From Nitrobacter hamburgensis X14 (GTDB lineage: Bacteria; Pseudomonadota; Alphaproteobacteria; Rhizobiales; Xanthobacteraceae), in contig NC_007964.1 of the NCBI RefSeq assembly GCF_000013885.1, forward strand, positions 1,908,001 to 1,972,000: 64,000 nt of DNA. The letters are read 5' to 3'. The stretch's first letter is position 1; each line of letters opens with the position of its first letter. The notes below the pieces were generated by a model that saw only the letters and a list, made by a program, of their open reading frames with translations, did not search any database and was not told the DNA's origin. A program made the translations under genes and the position numbers. Of this stretch, positions 24,303 through 32,811 are shown one piece after another.

Positions 24303-24695
24303 ATGATGCGGAAGTGGCGGCGCGAATCGATCCTCGATGTCTATAATCTCTTATTAGCGCTGGTCCTGTTTGTAACCCCGTGGTTTCTGGCGCGGGACAC
24401 CACGACTGTGGACCTCAATCTCTGGGCGAGCAGTGCGGCGATAGGCGCGGTCTCGGTGGCCGCGTTGCTGGCGTTCGCCTGGTGGAAAGAATGGGTCAAC
24501 CTGCTGCTCGGACTCTGGTTGATAGCCTCGCCATGGCTTTTGGGCTTCGCCCACACCAGCGCTATGCACTTCAGTATCGGTATCGGAGTCGTGGTGGCGT
24601 TCTTGTCGGTGCTTGAAATATGGCTCGTCTACGACAAGGAAGACGAACTCCGCAATCCGACGCCGCCCGAGGAGAACCGACCGCTATTGTACTGA
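24303..24695 (+). CDS. SPW-repeat membrane protein
   Basis: A 130-residue inner-membrane protein with four predicted hydrophobic segments and the two SPW-type motifs: VTPWFLARDTTTVDLNLW and IASPWLLGFAHTSAMHF. ATG 24303 is chosen because GGAGG ends 5 bases before it. The N-terminus MMRKWRRESILDVYNLLLA (basic, then hydrophobic) fits the family. The role of SPW proteins is unknown. It lies on the plus strand inside a minus-strand block and its end overlaps the moaC end by 12 bp, consistent with insertion between moeA and moaC. Confidence 0.85.
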   Translation: MMRKWRRESILDVYNLLLALVLFVTPWFLARDTTTVDLNLWASSAAIGAVSVAALLAFAWWKEWVNLLLGLWLIASPWLLGFAHTSAMHFSIGIGVVVAFLSVLEIWLVYDKEDELRNPTPPEENRPLLY

Positions 24696-25199
24696 TGGAG
24701 TATCCGTCACGAGGTAGTGGCCGGATTTGCCGCCCTTCTTCTCGACGAGATGAATGCCTTCGATGCGGACGCCGCGTTCGACGGCCTTGATCATGTCGTA
24801 GATCGTCAGGCAGGCGACCGAGACCGCGGTGAGGGCTTCCATTTCCACTCCGGTCGGGCCGGAGACCTTGACGCTGGCGCGGACGCGGCAGCCGGGAATC
24901 TTTTTATCGGTTTCGATGTCGAGCGTGACCTTCGACAGCGCAAGCGGATGACAGAGCGGGATCAGGTCTGATGTTCGCTTGGCCGCCATGATGCCGGCGA
25001 TGCGCGCGGTGCCGAGCACGTCGCCCTTCTTGGCGTTGCCGCTCTCGATCAGGGCCAGCGTGGCCTTGGTCATGACGACCTGGCCTTCGGCGACGGCGAC
25101 GCGCTCGGTCGCCGGCTTTGCCGAGACGTCGACCATCCGCGCCTCGCCTTTGACATCGATATGGGTGAGGGCGGGTTCGTCTTTCACTTTTCCGGACAT
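24684..25199 (-). CDS. moaC: Cyclic pyranopterin monophosphate synthase
   Basis: The 171-residue MoaC converts the MoaA product to cPMP, an early step of molybdenum cofactor synthesis. Family signatures: LTHIDVKGEARMVDVSAKP, AGIMAAKRTSDLIPLCHPL, VKVSGPTGVEMEALTAVSVA and the catalytic-lysine end KKGGKSGHYLV. ATG 25199 (MSGKVKDEPALTH) is preferred over an open extension of 33 codons that enters a repeat. It lies downstream of trpC, with a palindromic element of about 170 bp between them. Confidence 0.96.
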   Translation of the reverse strand: MSGKVKDEPALTHIDVKGEARMVDVSAKPATERVAVAEGQVVMTKATLALIESGNAKKGDVLGTARIAGIMAAKRTSDLIPLCHPLALSKVTLDIETDKKIPGCRVRASVKVSGPTGVEMEALTAVSVACLTIYDMIKAVERGVRIEGIHLVEKKGGKSGHYLVTDTPSVQ

Positions 25200-25222
25200 G
25201 CTTGCGGAACTCCAAAAACGGT

Positions 25223-25392
25223 GTCGTCGCTGCGGACGCAGGGACCCATACGCCGAGAACGCGCGAATGAATACACGTAGTGCGGGCAGGAACAGCACGT
25301 CGCTTTGCGAACCTGCTTCGCTTGAAAACGATTTGACGCCCGCTCCTTCACGATCGTCAGGGGTTATGGGTCCCTGCGTTCGCAGGGACGAC
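25223..25392 (-). repeat. 170-bp MITE-like element with about 28-bp terminal inverted repeats (family C)
   Basis: The ends are near-perfect inverted copies: GTCGTCGCTGCGGACGCAGG... at 25223-25250 and the reverse complement of GTCGTCCCTGCGAACGCAGG... at 25365-25392, each going on into GGACCCATA. The element fills the trpC-moaC gap and its right end lies inside trpC, supplying that gene's stop. Repeats of this kind are frequent in Bradyrhizobiaceae. Confidence 0.8.
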
Positions 25393-26202
25393 TTGTGGAG
25401 ATGATTGTCCGCCCCGCGCCAGCAGCGCGCGGGTTGCGGCGGTAACGTCGGCCTGCCGCATCAGGCTTTCGCCGACGAGGAAGGTAGAGATGCCAACCTG
25501 TTCGAGCCGCGCGAGGTCTGCGGCAGCGAAGATACCGCTTTCGCCCACCATCACGCGATCCTTCGGAATATGCGGCGCCAGCGCTTCGCTGGTTTCGAGC
25601 GTCGTCTCAAAGGTGCGGAGGTTGCGGTTGTTGACGCCGATCATAGGCGAGCGAAGTTTTAGCGCGCGATCGAGTTCGGCGCGGTTATGGATTTCGAGCA
25701 GCGCGTCCATGCCGAGATCGAGCGCAGCCGCCTCGATGTCTTTCGCCGCGGCATCGTCGAGCGCGGCCATGATGATCAGGATGCAGTCGGCCCCATGCGC
25801 GCGGGCCTCGACCACCTGATAGGTGTCGAACATGAAGTCCTTGCGCAGCACCGGCAGCGACGTGGCGGTGCGGGCGGCGACCATGAAATCGAGATGGCCC
25901 TGAAAGGAGGGCGTGTCGGTCAGGACCGAGAGGCAGGCCGCGCCGCCCGCCTCATAAGCACGGGCCAGCGAAGGCGGATCGAAGTCGGCGCGGATCAGGC
26001 CCTTCGAGGGCGAGGCCTTCTTGACCTCGGCGATCAAAGCATAGTCACCGCTGGCGAGTTTTGCGCGGATGGTCTGGACGAAACCGCGCGGCGGAGATGC
26101 AGCCTCGGCGGCGGCCAGAACCTCGCTGAGGGAGCGCGCGCGCTTTGCGCTCGCGATCTCCTCGCGCTTGTAGGCTTCGATCTTCGTCAGGATGTCGGCC
26201 AC
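25357..26202 (-). CDS. trpC: Indole-3-glycerol phosphate synthase
   Basis: The 281-residue TIM-barrel enzyme of tryptophan synthesis. Signatures: AEVKKASPSKGLIRADFDP, LSVLTDTPSFQGHLDFM, LPVLRKDFMFDTYQV, IGVNNRNLRTFETTLETS and VGESGIFAAADL. GTG 26202 (VADILTKIEAYKREEI) is chosen: GAGG lies 5 bases before it and it starts 10 bp after trpD, while ATG 26232 would overlap trpD. The family normally ends near ALLARG; here the last residues, VVPANAGTHNP, and the stop are encoded by the end of a dispersed palindromic element. Confidence 0.95.
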   Translation of the reverse strand: MADILTKIEAYKREEIASAKRARSLSEVLAAAEAASPPRGFVQTIRAKLASGDYALIAEVKKASPSKGLIRADFDPPSLARAYEAGGAACLSVLTDTPSFQGHLDFMVAARTATSLPVLRKDFMFDTYQVVEARAHGADCILIIMAALDDAAAKDIEAAALDLGMDALLEIHNRAELDRALKLRSPMIGVNNRNLRTFETTLETSEALAPHIPKDRVMVGESGIFAAADLARLEQVGISTFLVGESLMRQADVTAATRALLARGGQSSPQVVPANAGTHNP

Positions 26203-26212
26203 GCCACGATCC

Positions 26213-27226
26213 TCAACCGTTGGAAACCGCAATCAACTGCTTCAGTTTGTTCATCGCGGCACCGCTGTCGAGCGATGTGGTGCCGAACGCGACGCCGTCC
26301 TTCAGGGTCTTCGCTTTGCCCGCGACGATCAGGGCCGCGGCCGCGTTGAGCAGCGCGACATCGCGGAAGGCGCCGGGCCTGCCTTCGAGCACCCCGCGCA
26401 AGGACGCTGCATTGGCCTCGGCGTCGCCCCCCTTCAACGCATCGCCATGGGCGCGCGACAGTCCGGCGTCCTCCGGCGTCACCTCGAACGAGCGAATGTT
26501 GCCGTTCTCGAGCGCGGCCACGAAGGTCGGGCCGGCGAGGGTGATCTCGTCGAGGCCGTCGGAACCGTGCACGACCCATACCGAGTCCGAACCGAGGTTC
26601 TTGAGCACTTGCGCCAGCGGCTGCACCCATTGCCGCGAGAACACGCCGACCATCTGCCGCGTCACCCCGGCGGGGTTGGACAGCGGGCCCAGCAGATTGA
26701 AGATCGTGCGGGTCGCGAGTTCGACGCGGGTCGGGCCGACGTTCTTCATCGCGGGATGATGCGACGGCGCGAACATGAAGCCGATGCCGGCCTCGTTGAC
26801 GCAGCGGCCGACCTGTTCGGGCGTGAGGTCGATCTTGATGCCGAGCGCGGCGAGACAATCCGCGGCGCCGGATTTCGAGGATAGCGCGCGGTTGCCGTGC
26901 TTGGCGACGGGAACGCCCGCGCCTGCGACGATGAACGACGCACAGGTCGAGACGTTCACCGAGCCGGAGCCGTCGCCGCCGGTGCCGACGACATCGACGG
27001 CATCCGCCGGCGCCGTGACCCGCAGCATCTTGGAGCGCATCGCCGCGACCGCGCCGGTGATCTCGTCGACGGTTTCGCCGCGCACGCGCAGCGCCATCAA
27101 AAGGCCGCCCATTTGCGAGGGCGTCGCCTCGCCGGACATCATGCTGTCGAACGCGCAGGACGCCTCCTCGCGCGTCAGGGTTGCGCCGGTCGCGACCTTT
27201 CCGATCAGGGCCTTGAGATCGTCCAT
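26213..27226 (-). CDS. trpD: Anthranilate phosphoribosyltransferase
   Basis: The 337-residue enzyme transfers phosphoribosyl from PRPP to anthranilate in tryptophan synthesis. Key motifs: VGTGGDGSGSVNVST (PRPP binding, about residues 80-94), KHGNRALSSKSGAADCLAALG, and HPAMKNVGPTR near residue 160, NLLGPLSNP. ATG 27226 (MDDLKALIGKVATG) is the standard start. It is 10 bp from trpC and co-oriented with ppiD, which lies 40 bp upstream, so ppiD-trpD-trpC is probably one transcription unit. trpG is not in the window. Confidence 0.96.
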   Translation of the reverse strand: MDDLKALIGKVATGATLTREEASCAFDSMMSGEATPSQMGGLLMALRVRGETVDEITGAVAAMRSKMLRVTAPADAVDVVGTGGDGSGSVNVSTCASFIVAGAGVPVAKHGNRALSSKSGAADCLAALGIKIDLTPEQVGRCVNEAGIGFMFAPSHHPAMKNVGPTRVELATRTIFNLLGPLSNPAGVTRQMVGVFSRQWVQPLAQVLKNLGSDSVWVVHGSDGLDEITLAGPTFVAALENGNIRSFEVTPEDAGLSRAHGDALKGGDAEANAASLRGVLEGRPGAFRDVALLNAAAALIVAGKAKTLKDGVAFGTTSLDSGAAMNKLKQLIAVSNG

Positions 27227-27266
27227 CAGATGCTTTCGAAAAAATGGTGGGGCGCCGTCGATCCCG

Positions 27267-29174
27267 TCAGTTGTTGTTGGCGCCGGTAATCTGCGCCACC
27301 GCCGCCTGATTGACCGTGGTGCCGATCTCGGTTTCGAGTCTGGCAATGTACTGGCCGATGTCCTCATCCGACAGGCTGCGCTGGATGCTGTCCTTCAGCT
27401 TTTTCATCTCATCGGAGGCGAGATCGAGCGACGGCACCTTCACGTCAGTGACGCGGAAAACCACCCATTCCTCACCGCCCGCGCCCGGCGCTTGCCCGGC
27501 TCCGCCCTTGGCGGTGCGGAAGACGGCGGCGATCACGGCGGCGGGCAGGCCGGCCGCCGTGGCATCGCGCTTGAGAGCGCTCGCGTTCTCGACCTTGAGA
27601 CCGAGGCCTGCGGCCTCGTCGGCGAGCTTGCCGCCCTGGTCGAGCTTGTGGACCATGTCCGTCGCCTTGGTCATCAGCCGGCTGCTGATCTGCTCGTCCC
27701 GCCATCCCGTCTCGACCTTGTCCTTGACCTCGTCGAGGGTGCGGTCGCGCGAGGGCGTGACGCCGAGCACGTCGAACCAGACGAAGCCGTTATCGCCGAC
27801 TTGCAGCGTCTCGTTGTCGACGCCGACGTCGCTGGCGAACGCCTGCGCGATCAGGTCGACTTGCGGCGGAATCCCGGTGACGGGTTTGCCGTCCGGCGTG
27901 CGTCCGGAGCGGTCGACAGCATCGATGGTGACCGCGGTGAGGCCGAGCTTTTTGGCGGCCTCGAGCACGCTCGCGCCGCCGCCGCGCTCGTCCTCCATCT
28001 TGTTGTGGAGATCGTTGACCTCGGCGCGCGCGCGATCGACCGCGATGTCGTGCTTCAGTTTCGCGGCGACGCTGTCGTAAGTCGGCTGGTTGCCCGGTTC
28101 GATCTTGCCGACCTTGACGAGTGCGACACCGAACCTGCCCTGGATCGGCTGGCTGACCTCGTCGGCCTTCAGCGAGAAGGCGGCTTCGGCGACGGCGGGG
28201 TCGATGATCTCGGATTTGGAGATTATGCCGAGGTCGACGTCGGAGGCGGCGAGATTGCGCTCCTTGGCGATGTCGTCGAACGAAGCGCCGCCGGCGATCT
28301 TGCTCCGCGCGGCCTGGGCCTCCGTGACGTTGGGGAATACGATTTGCCAGAGCTGCCGCTTTTCGGGCGTGGACAGCTTGTCCTTCTGCTGCTCGTAGGC
28401 CTTCTTCGCATCCTCGTCGGACACCGCCGTCGTTTTCGCGATCCCCTCGGGCGTCATCACGACGAATGCGATCTTGCGGAATTCGGGCGCGCGGAACTGC
28501 ACCTTGTGGGCGTCGAAATAGCTCGCCAGTTGCTCCGGTGTCGGCGGATCGATGGTGCCGGCCTGGGGTACGCCGAGTTTGACATAGTCGATGGTGCGCT
28601 GCTCGTTCTGGAAATGGTTCAGCATCTCCAGCAGCGTCTTCGAAGGCTCGACGCCTGCCGCCACCGTACCGGCGATCTCGCGGCGCAGCGTCGTATGCCG
28701 CTGCTCAGTGACATAGCGTTGCTCGGTGTACCCCATCTGGCGGATCAGGCCGGCGAAGCGCGCCGGGTCGAAGGCATCGTTGGCGCCCTTGAAATTGGGA
28801 TCGCTCATGATCTGTCGCCGGATCTCGTCGTCGGATGCATTGAGGCCCTTGCGCCGGGCGTCCTCGTCGAGCGCGGCTTCCGCGATCACCTGCTGCAAAA
28901 CCTGACGGTCGAGGCCGAGGGCCCTGACCTGATCGGGGCTCAGCGAACGCCCGAACTGGCGCGCGAGCTGCTGCAACCGGTCATTGTAGATCTGGCGGAA
29001 CTGCTCGGTCGAAATCTCGGTGCTGCCGACCGTGGCCAGGTTCGACTGGCCGAAACCGTGGAAGATATCCGCGATGCCCCAGATGCCGAAGGCTACGATC
29101 AGCAGGCCCATCACGATGGACATGAGGATCTTGCCGAGCCAGTTTGATGAGGCGTTGCGTATTCCTCGAAGCAT
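27267..29174 (-). CDS. ppiD: PpiD-like periplasmic peptidyl-prolyl isomerase (SurA_N/parvulin)
   Basis: The 635-residue, inner-membrane-anchored folding factor. A short cytoplasmic N-terminus (MLRGIRNASSNWLGKI) and one membrane helix (LMSIVMGLLIVAFGIWGIAD, residues 17-36) are followed by a periplasmic SurA_N-like helical domain with chaperone function. A degenerate parvulin domain follows at about 260-370 (LWQIVFPNVTEAQA, FDDIAKERNLAASDVDLGII, GRFGVALVKV). A long C-terminal region completes it. ATG 29174 is preferred over an open extension of 21 codons. It is divergent from tpiA. Confidence 0.9.
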   Translation of the reverse strand: MLRGIRNASSNWLGKILMSIVMGLLIVAFGIWGIADIFHGFGQSNLATVGSTEISTEQFRQIYNDRLQQLARQFGRSLSPDQVRALGLDRQVLQQVIAEAALDEDARRKGLNASDDEIRRQIMSDPNFKGANDAFDPARFAGLIRQMGYTEQRYVTEQRHTTLRREIAGTVAAGVEPSKTLLEMLNHFQNEQRTIDYVKLGVPQAGTIDPPTPEQLASYFDAHKVQFRAPEFRKIAFVVMTPEGIAKTTAVSDEDAKKAYEQQKDKLSTPEKRQLWQIVFPNVTEAQAARSKIAGGASFDDIAKERNLAASDVDLGIISKSEIIDPAVAEAAFSLKADEVSQPIQGRFGVALVKVGKIEPGNQPTYDSVAAKLKHDIAVDRARAEVNDLHNKMEDERGGGASVLEAAKKLGLTAVTIDAVDRSGRTPDGKPVTGIPPQVDLIAQAFASDVGVDNETLQVGDNGFVWFDVLGVTPSRDRTLDEVKDKVETGWRDEQISSRLMTKATDMVHKLDQGGKLADEAAGLGLKVENASALKRDATAAGLPAAVIAAVFRTAKGGAGQAPGAGGEEWVVFRVTDVKVPSLDLASDEMKKLKDSIQRSLSDEDIGQYIARLETEIGTTVNQAAVAQITGANNN

Positions 29175-29413
29175 GAGACCGTCTTTTGCAGGAGGGAAGC
29201 AGGGCGCACCTGAGCGAAAACCGCGTGAGGGCGTCACCGGGTTGATAACGCATCATAAAGTGGCAGACGCGCCGTCGCAACCTCGGCGGAACGCCGCAGC
29301 GGGTGCCGGAGACTGGCCCCGGCCGATAACGTCTGCTAGCAAGGCCTGCAAACTTCGGCGTCGGGATCGCTCGTGCCGAGGGGCGGATTGTTGAAATTAT
29401 CCATGAGAGATCC

Positions 29414-30166
29414 ATGACCGGGCTGCGACCGCTGATTGCTGGAAACTGGAAGATGAACGGCCTCAAGGCTTCGGCCAGCGAACTCGGCCAGATGATCGCA
29501 GGCGCGGGCGGCCCCGCACAAAAGGCCGATCTGCTGATCTGCCCGCCGGCGACGCTGGTGCTTGCCTTTGCGGGAGCGGTTCAGGGATCGCCGCTGCGGA
29601 TCGGCGCGCAGGATTGCCATCCTAATCCTTCCGGAGCCCATACGGGCGATACGTCCGCCGAGATGTTGGCCGATTCGGGCGCCACCGCCATCATCGTCGG
29701 TCACTCCGAGCGTCGCGCCGATCACGGCGAGACCGACGCGCTTGTGCGGCAAAAGGCGGAAGCAGCGTGGCGGGCGGCGTTGATCGCCATCGTCTGCGTC
29801 GGTGAAACCCAGGACCAGCGCGATGCCGGTCAGACGCTCGAGGTGGTCGGACGGCAGCTTGCGGGCTCGCTGCCGGATGGCGCGACCGCTGCAAATCTCG
29901 TTGTCGCCTACGAGCCGGTCTGGGCCATTGGTACTGGACGCACGCCCACACCAAAAGATGTGCAGGATGTCCATGGGTTTATCAGGGATCAGCTCACACA
30001 GCGCTTTAGCGGCGAGGGGGCCAGGATCCGTATTCTCTATGGCGGTTCGGTGAAGCCGTCGAATGCCGCGGAATTGATGGCGGTTCCGAATGTGAACGGA
30101 GCGCTGATCGGTGGCGCCAGCCTCAAGGCGACAGATTTCCTTGCGATCGCCGGGGCTGTTGCCTGA
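29414..30166 (+). CDS. tpiA: Triosephosphate isomerase
   Basis: A 250-residue glycolytic and Calvin-cycle enzyme that interconverts DHAP and glyceraldehyde-3-phosphate. The active-site residues are visible: Lys13 (AGNWKMN), His in VGHSERR (near residue 96) and Glu in YEPVWAIGTG (near residue 166), plus the phosphate loop GGSVKPSN. It starts at ATG 29414 after GAGAGATCC. It is divergent from ppiD with a 239-bp spacer. The following secG lies beyond a repeat-filled 303-bp gap. Confidence 0.97.
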   Translation: MTGLRPLIAGNWKMNGLKASASELGQMIAGAGGPAQKADLLICPPATLVLAFAGAVQGSPLRIGAQDCHPNPSGAHTGDTSAEMLADSGATAIIVGHSERRADHGETDALVRQKAEAAWRAALIAIVCVGETQDQRDAGQTLEVVGRQLAGSLPDGATAANLVVAYEPVWAIGTGRTPTPKDVQDVHGFIRDQLTQRFSGEGARIRILYGGSVKPSNAAELMAVPNVNGALIGGASLKATDFLAIAGAVA

Positions 30167-30469
30167 CCGGTTCAAATCGCGGCGAAGCGCCAGCCTGCGG
30201 GGGTGGCAACGTCGCGCCTGATCGTGTAGACACCCGCCCAGTGGAGTGAATTTGACATTCGCAACCTACTTGGCCGCGTGTCCCGGACGCGAATGTCAAA
30301 TTCGAAACTCCACTAGCAACTTATATTTGCTAGTGGTCCTTCGATTCCGACATTCGCAAGAAGGCTCGCTGAAACGGGATGCGAATGTTGGAATCGGACC
30401 ACCAGGTTCAAGCCCCGCAAGCTTGTGATTTCCGGCCAGCCGGCGCGCGCTTGTGATGGAAGGCCAGAG
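30167..30469. other. 303-bp intergenic region filled by a family B repeat
   Basis: The stretch between tpiA and secG consists mostly of the family B mosaic at 30241-30403. The remaining bases hold no frame that I can support. The secG promoter, if separate, must lie in or after the repeat. Confidence 0.7.
30241..30403 (-). repeat. Dispersed repeat, family B, copy 2 (double palindrome)
   Basis: Two imperfect palindromes: GAATTTGACATTCGC...GCGAATGTCAAATTC (about 30247-30306) and GATTCCGACATTCGC...GCGAATGTTGGAATC (about 30344-30395), joined by the CCACTAGCAACTTATATTTGC spacer region. In reverse it matches 23694-23786. Confidence 0.8.
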
Positions 30470-30862
30470 ATGCACACCGTTGTTATCGTAGTCCACCTGA
30501 TCATCGTCGCGACGCTGACCGTCATCGTCCTGCTGCAAAAGTCCGAAGGCGGCGGTCTCGGCATGGGCGGCGGCGCCGGATTCATGTCGAGCCGCGGCAC
30601 CGCGAACCTGCTGACCCGCACCACGGCCTTCCTCGCGGCCGGCTTCTTCGCGACCAGCCTGTTCCTCTCCTGGCTTGCGGGCTACGACCACAAACCGGGT
30701 TCGATCCTGGATGGAACACCGGCATCGCAGTCCCAGCCGGCGGGAGGCGCGACGCCGGTCGCTCCGCCGGCCAGCGGCGGCCTTCTCGATTCGCTGAAGC
30801 AATCGGAGCAGCAGCCGGCCGCGCCGGCACCCGCGGGTCCGCAGGCGCCTCGCTCGCAATAA
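30470..30862 (+). CDS. secG: Preprotein translocase subunit SecG
   Basis: A 130-residue inner-membrane protein of the SecYEG channel. Two membrane helices (TVVIVVHLIIVATLTVIVLL and RTTAFLAAGFFATSLFLSWL) flank the conserved Gly-rich loop QKSEGGGLGMGGGAGF. The C-terminal 45 residues are Pro/Ala/Gln-rich, an extension usual in alphaproteobacteria. ATG 30470 (MHTVVIVVHL) is preferred over an upstream in-frame start that would add polar residues. It is followed by pyrG, as in relatives. Confidence 0.93.
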   Translation: MHTVVIVVHLIIVATLTVIVLLQKSEGGGLGMGGGAGFMSSRGTANLLTRTTAFLAAGFFATSLFLSWLAGYDHKPGSILDGTPASQSQPAGGATPVAPPASGGLLDSLKQSEQQPAAPAPAGPQAPRSQ

Positions 30863-31029
30863 AGCAGGGCACCACATGCAGGGCCTGGGTCGCCGTCCTG
30901 CATCAGCAGCGCCCGCCAAGAGACTGCAATCGTTGTGACTTTGAAGTCACCCACAGCCCATCAGTGTTTCGGCTGGCGGCTGCGATTGGTTTTGGCGAAT
31001 CGATACGGGAGCCTTAAAGATTGAGTCCC

Positions 31030-32658
31030 ATGGCGCGCTATATTTTCATCACCGGCGGCGTGGTTTCCTCGCTCGGAAAAGGTCTGGCATCGGCGGCGCT
31101 CGGCGCGCTGTTGCAGGCGCGCGGCTATAAGGTCCGCCTTCGCAAGCTCGACCCCTATCTCAACCTCGATCCGGGAACAATGTCGCCCTACCAGCACGGC
31201 GAAGTGTTCGTGACCGACGATGGCGCCGAGACCGATCTCGACCTCGGTCATTACGAGCGCTTCACCGGGCGTCCCGCGACCAGGCAGGACAACATCACCA
31301 CCGGCCGCATCTATCAGGACATCCTGACAAAGGAACGGCGCGGCGATTATCTCGGCGCCACGATCCAGGTCATTCCCCACGTCACCAACGCCATCAAGGA
31401 CTTCATCCTTGACGGCAACGACGGCTACGACTTCGTGCTGTGCGAGATCGGCGGCACGGTGGGCGACATCGAGGGACTGCCGTTCTTCGAGGCGATCCGG
31501 CAGATCAAGAACGATCTTCCGCGCGGTCATGCGGTCTACGTCCACCTGACCCTGCTGCCGTTCATCCCGAGCGCAGGCGAGTTGAAGACCAAGCCCACCC
31601 AGCATTCGGTCAAGGAACTGCGCTCGATCGGCATCCAGCCGGATATCCTGTTGTGCCGCACCGACCGTACCATTCCCGCCGAGGAGCGGCGCAAGCTCGG
31701 GCTATTCTGCAACGTCCGCGAAAGCGCGGTGATCGAGGCGCGCGACGCCGACAACATCTATGCCGTGCCGGAGGTCTATCACGCCGCAGGCCTCGACGAC
31801 GAGGTGCTGGCGGCATTCGGCCTTGAGGCGCCGGCGCCGGACCTGCGGAGTTGGCACGAAATCAACGCGCGGGTCCACAACCCGGAAGGGCAGGTGACGA
31901 TCGCGATCGTCGGCAAGTACACCGGCATGAAGGACGCCTACAAGTCGCTGATCGAGGCGCTGTCCCATGGCGGCATCGCCAACAAGGTGAAGGTCAAGCT
32001 CGACTGGATCGAGAGCGAGGTATTCGAGAATGAAGATGCCGCGCCGTTCCTCGAACACGTCGACGGCATCCTGGTGCCGGGCGGATTCGGCCAGCGCGGC
32101 GCCGAGGGCAAGATCAAGGCGGCACAGTTCGCCCGCGAACGGCACGTGCCCTATTTCGGCATCTGCTTCGGGATGCAGATGGCCGTGATCGAGGCGGCGC
32201 GCAATCTGGTCGGAATCCCGAGCGCCAATTCGACCGAATTCGGCCCCACCAGCGAGCCGCTGGTGGGCCTGATGACGGAATGGCTGCGCGGCAACGAACT
32301 GGAGAAGCGCTCCAGGGCCGGCGACCTCGGTGGCACCATGCGGCTCGGCGCCTATCCGGCGGCGCTCAAGCGCGGCAGCCGAGTCTCCGGCATTTACGGC
32401 GGCGCGCTGGAGATTTCCGAGCGTCACCGCCATCGCTATGAGGTCAACACCGCCTACAAGGACCGGCTGGAACAGCATGGGCTGCGCTTCTCGGGCCTGT
32501 CGCCCGACGGCGTGCTGCCGGAGATCGTCGAATATGAAGATCATCCGTGGTTCATCGGGGTGCAGTATCACCCCGAACTGAAATCGCGGCCGTTCGAGCC
32601 GCACCCGCTGTTCGCCTCGTTCATCCAGGCCGCGGTGGTGCAGAGCCGGCTGGTTTAA
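31030..32658 (+). CDS. pyrG: CTP synthase
   Basis: A 542-residue glutamine-dependent enzyme that converts UTP to CTP. The N-terminal synthetase domain begins with ARYIFITGGVVSSLGKG (P-loop). The C-terminal glutamine amidotransferase domain has Cys in GICFGMQ (near residue 380) and the His-Glu pair in VQYHPEL near residue 515. ATG 31030 gives the family N-terminus MARYIFITGG; a TTG at 31021 adds only three residues. Length is typical. A 153-bp spacer with no recognisable gene separates it from kdsA. Confidence 0.97.
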   Translation: MARYIFITGGVVSSLGKGLASAALGALLQARGYKVRLRKLDPYLNLDPGTMSPYQHGEVFVTDDGAETDLDLGHYERFTGRPATRQDNITTGRIYQDILTKERRGDYLGATIQVIPHVTNAIKDFILDGNDGYDFVLCEIGGTVGDIEGLPFFEAIRQIKNDLPRGHAVYVHLTLLPFIPSAGELKTKPTQHSVKELRSIGIQPDILLCRTDRTIPAEERRKLGLFCNVRESAVIEARDADNIYAVPEVYHAAGLDDEVLAAFGLEAPAPDLRSWHEINARVHNPEGQVTIAIVGKYTGMKDAYKSLIEALSHGGIANKVKVKLDWIESEVFENEDAAPFLEHVDGILVPGGFGQRGAEGKIKAAQFARERHVPYFGICFGMQMAVIEAARNLVGIPSANSTEFGPTSEPLVGLMTEWLRGNELEKRSRAGDLGGTMRLGAYPAALKRGSRVSGIYGGALEISERHRHRYEVNTAYKDRLEQHGLRFSGLSPDGVLPEIVEYEDHPWFIGVQYHPELKSRPFEPHPLFASFIQAAVVQSRLV

Positions 32659-32811
32659 GCCGGCAAGACAGGCGGCGGGTGTTGCCGTGCTGCATATGAG
32701 TTCCGCAAGATTCTCCGGCGTCGCCCCGGCGCAACCCTCGTATTCGAAGCCGTACGGCGGGTTGATCCCGCCGCCGCTGCCCGGCATGGTCGGTCAGCAA
32801 AGGAAGTCGCC

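Noticed and set aside
25200..25298. Longer N-terminus of MoaC
   Set aside because: The extension is encoded by the palindromic element next to the gene and has no ribosome-binding site; ATG 25199 matches the family.
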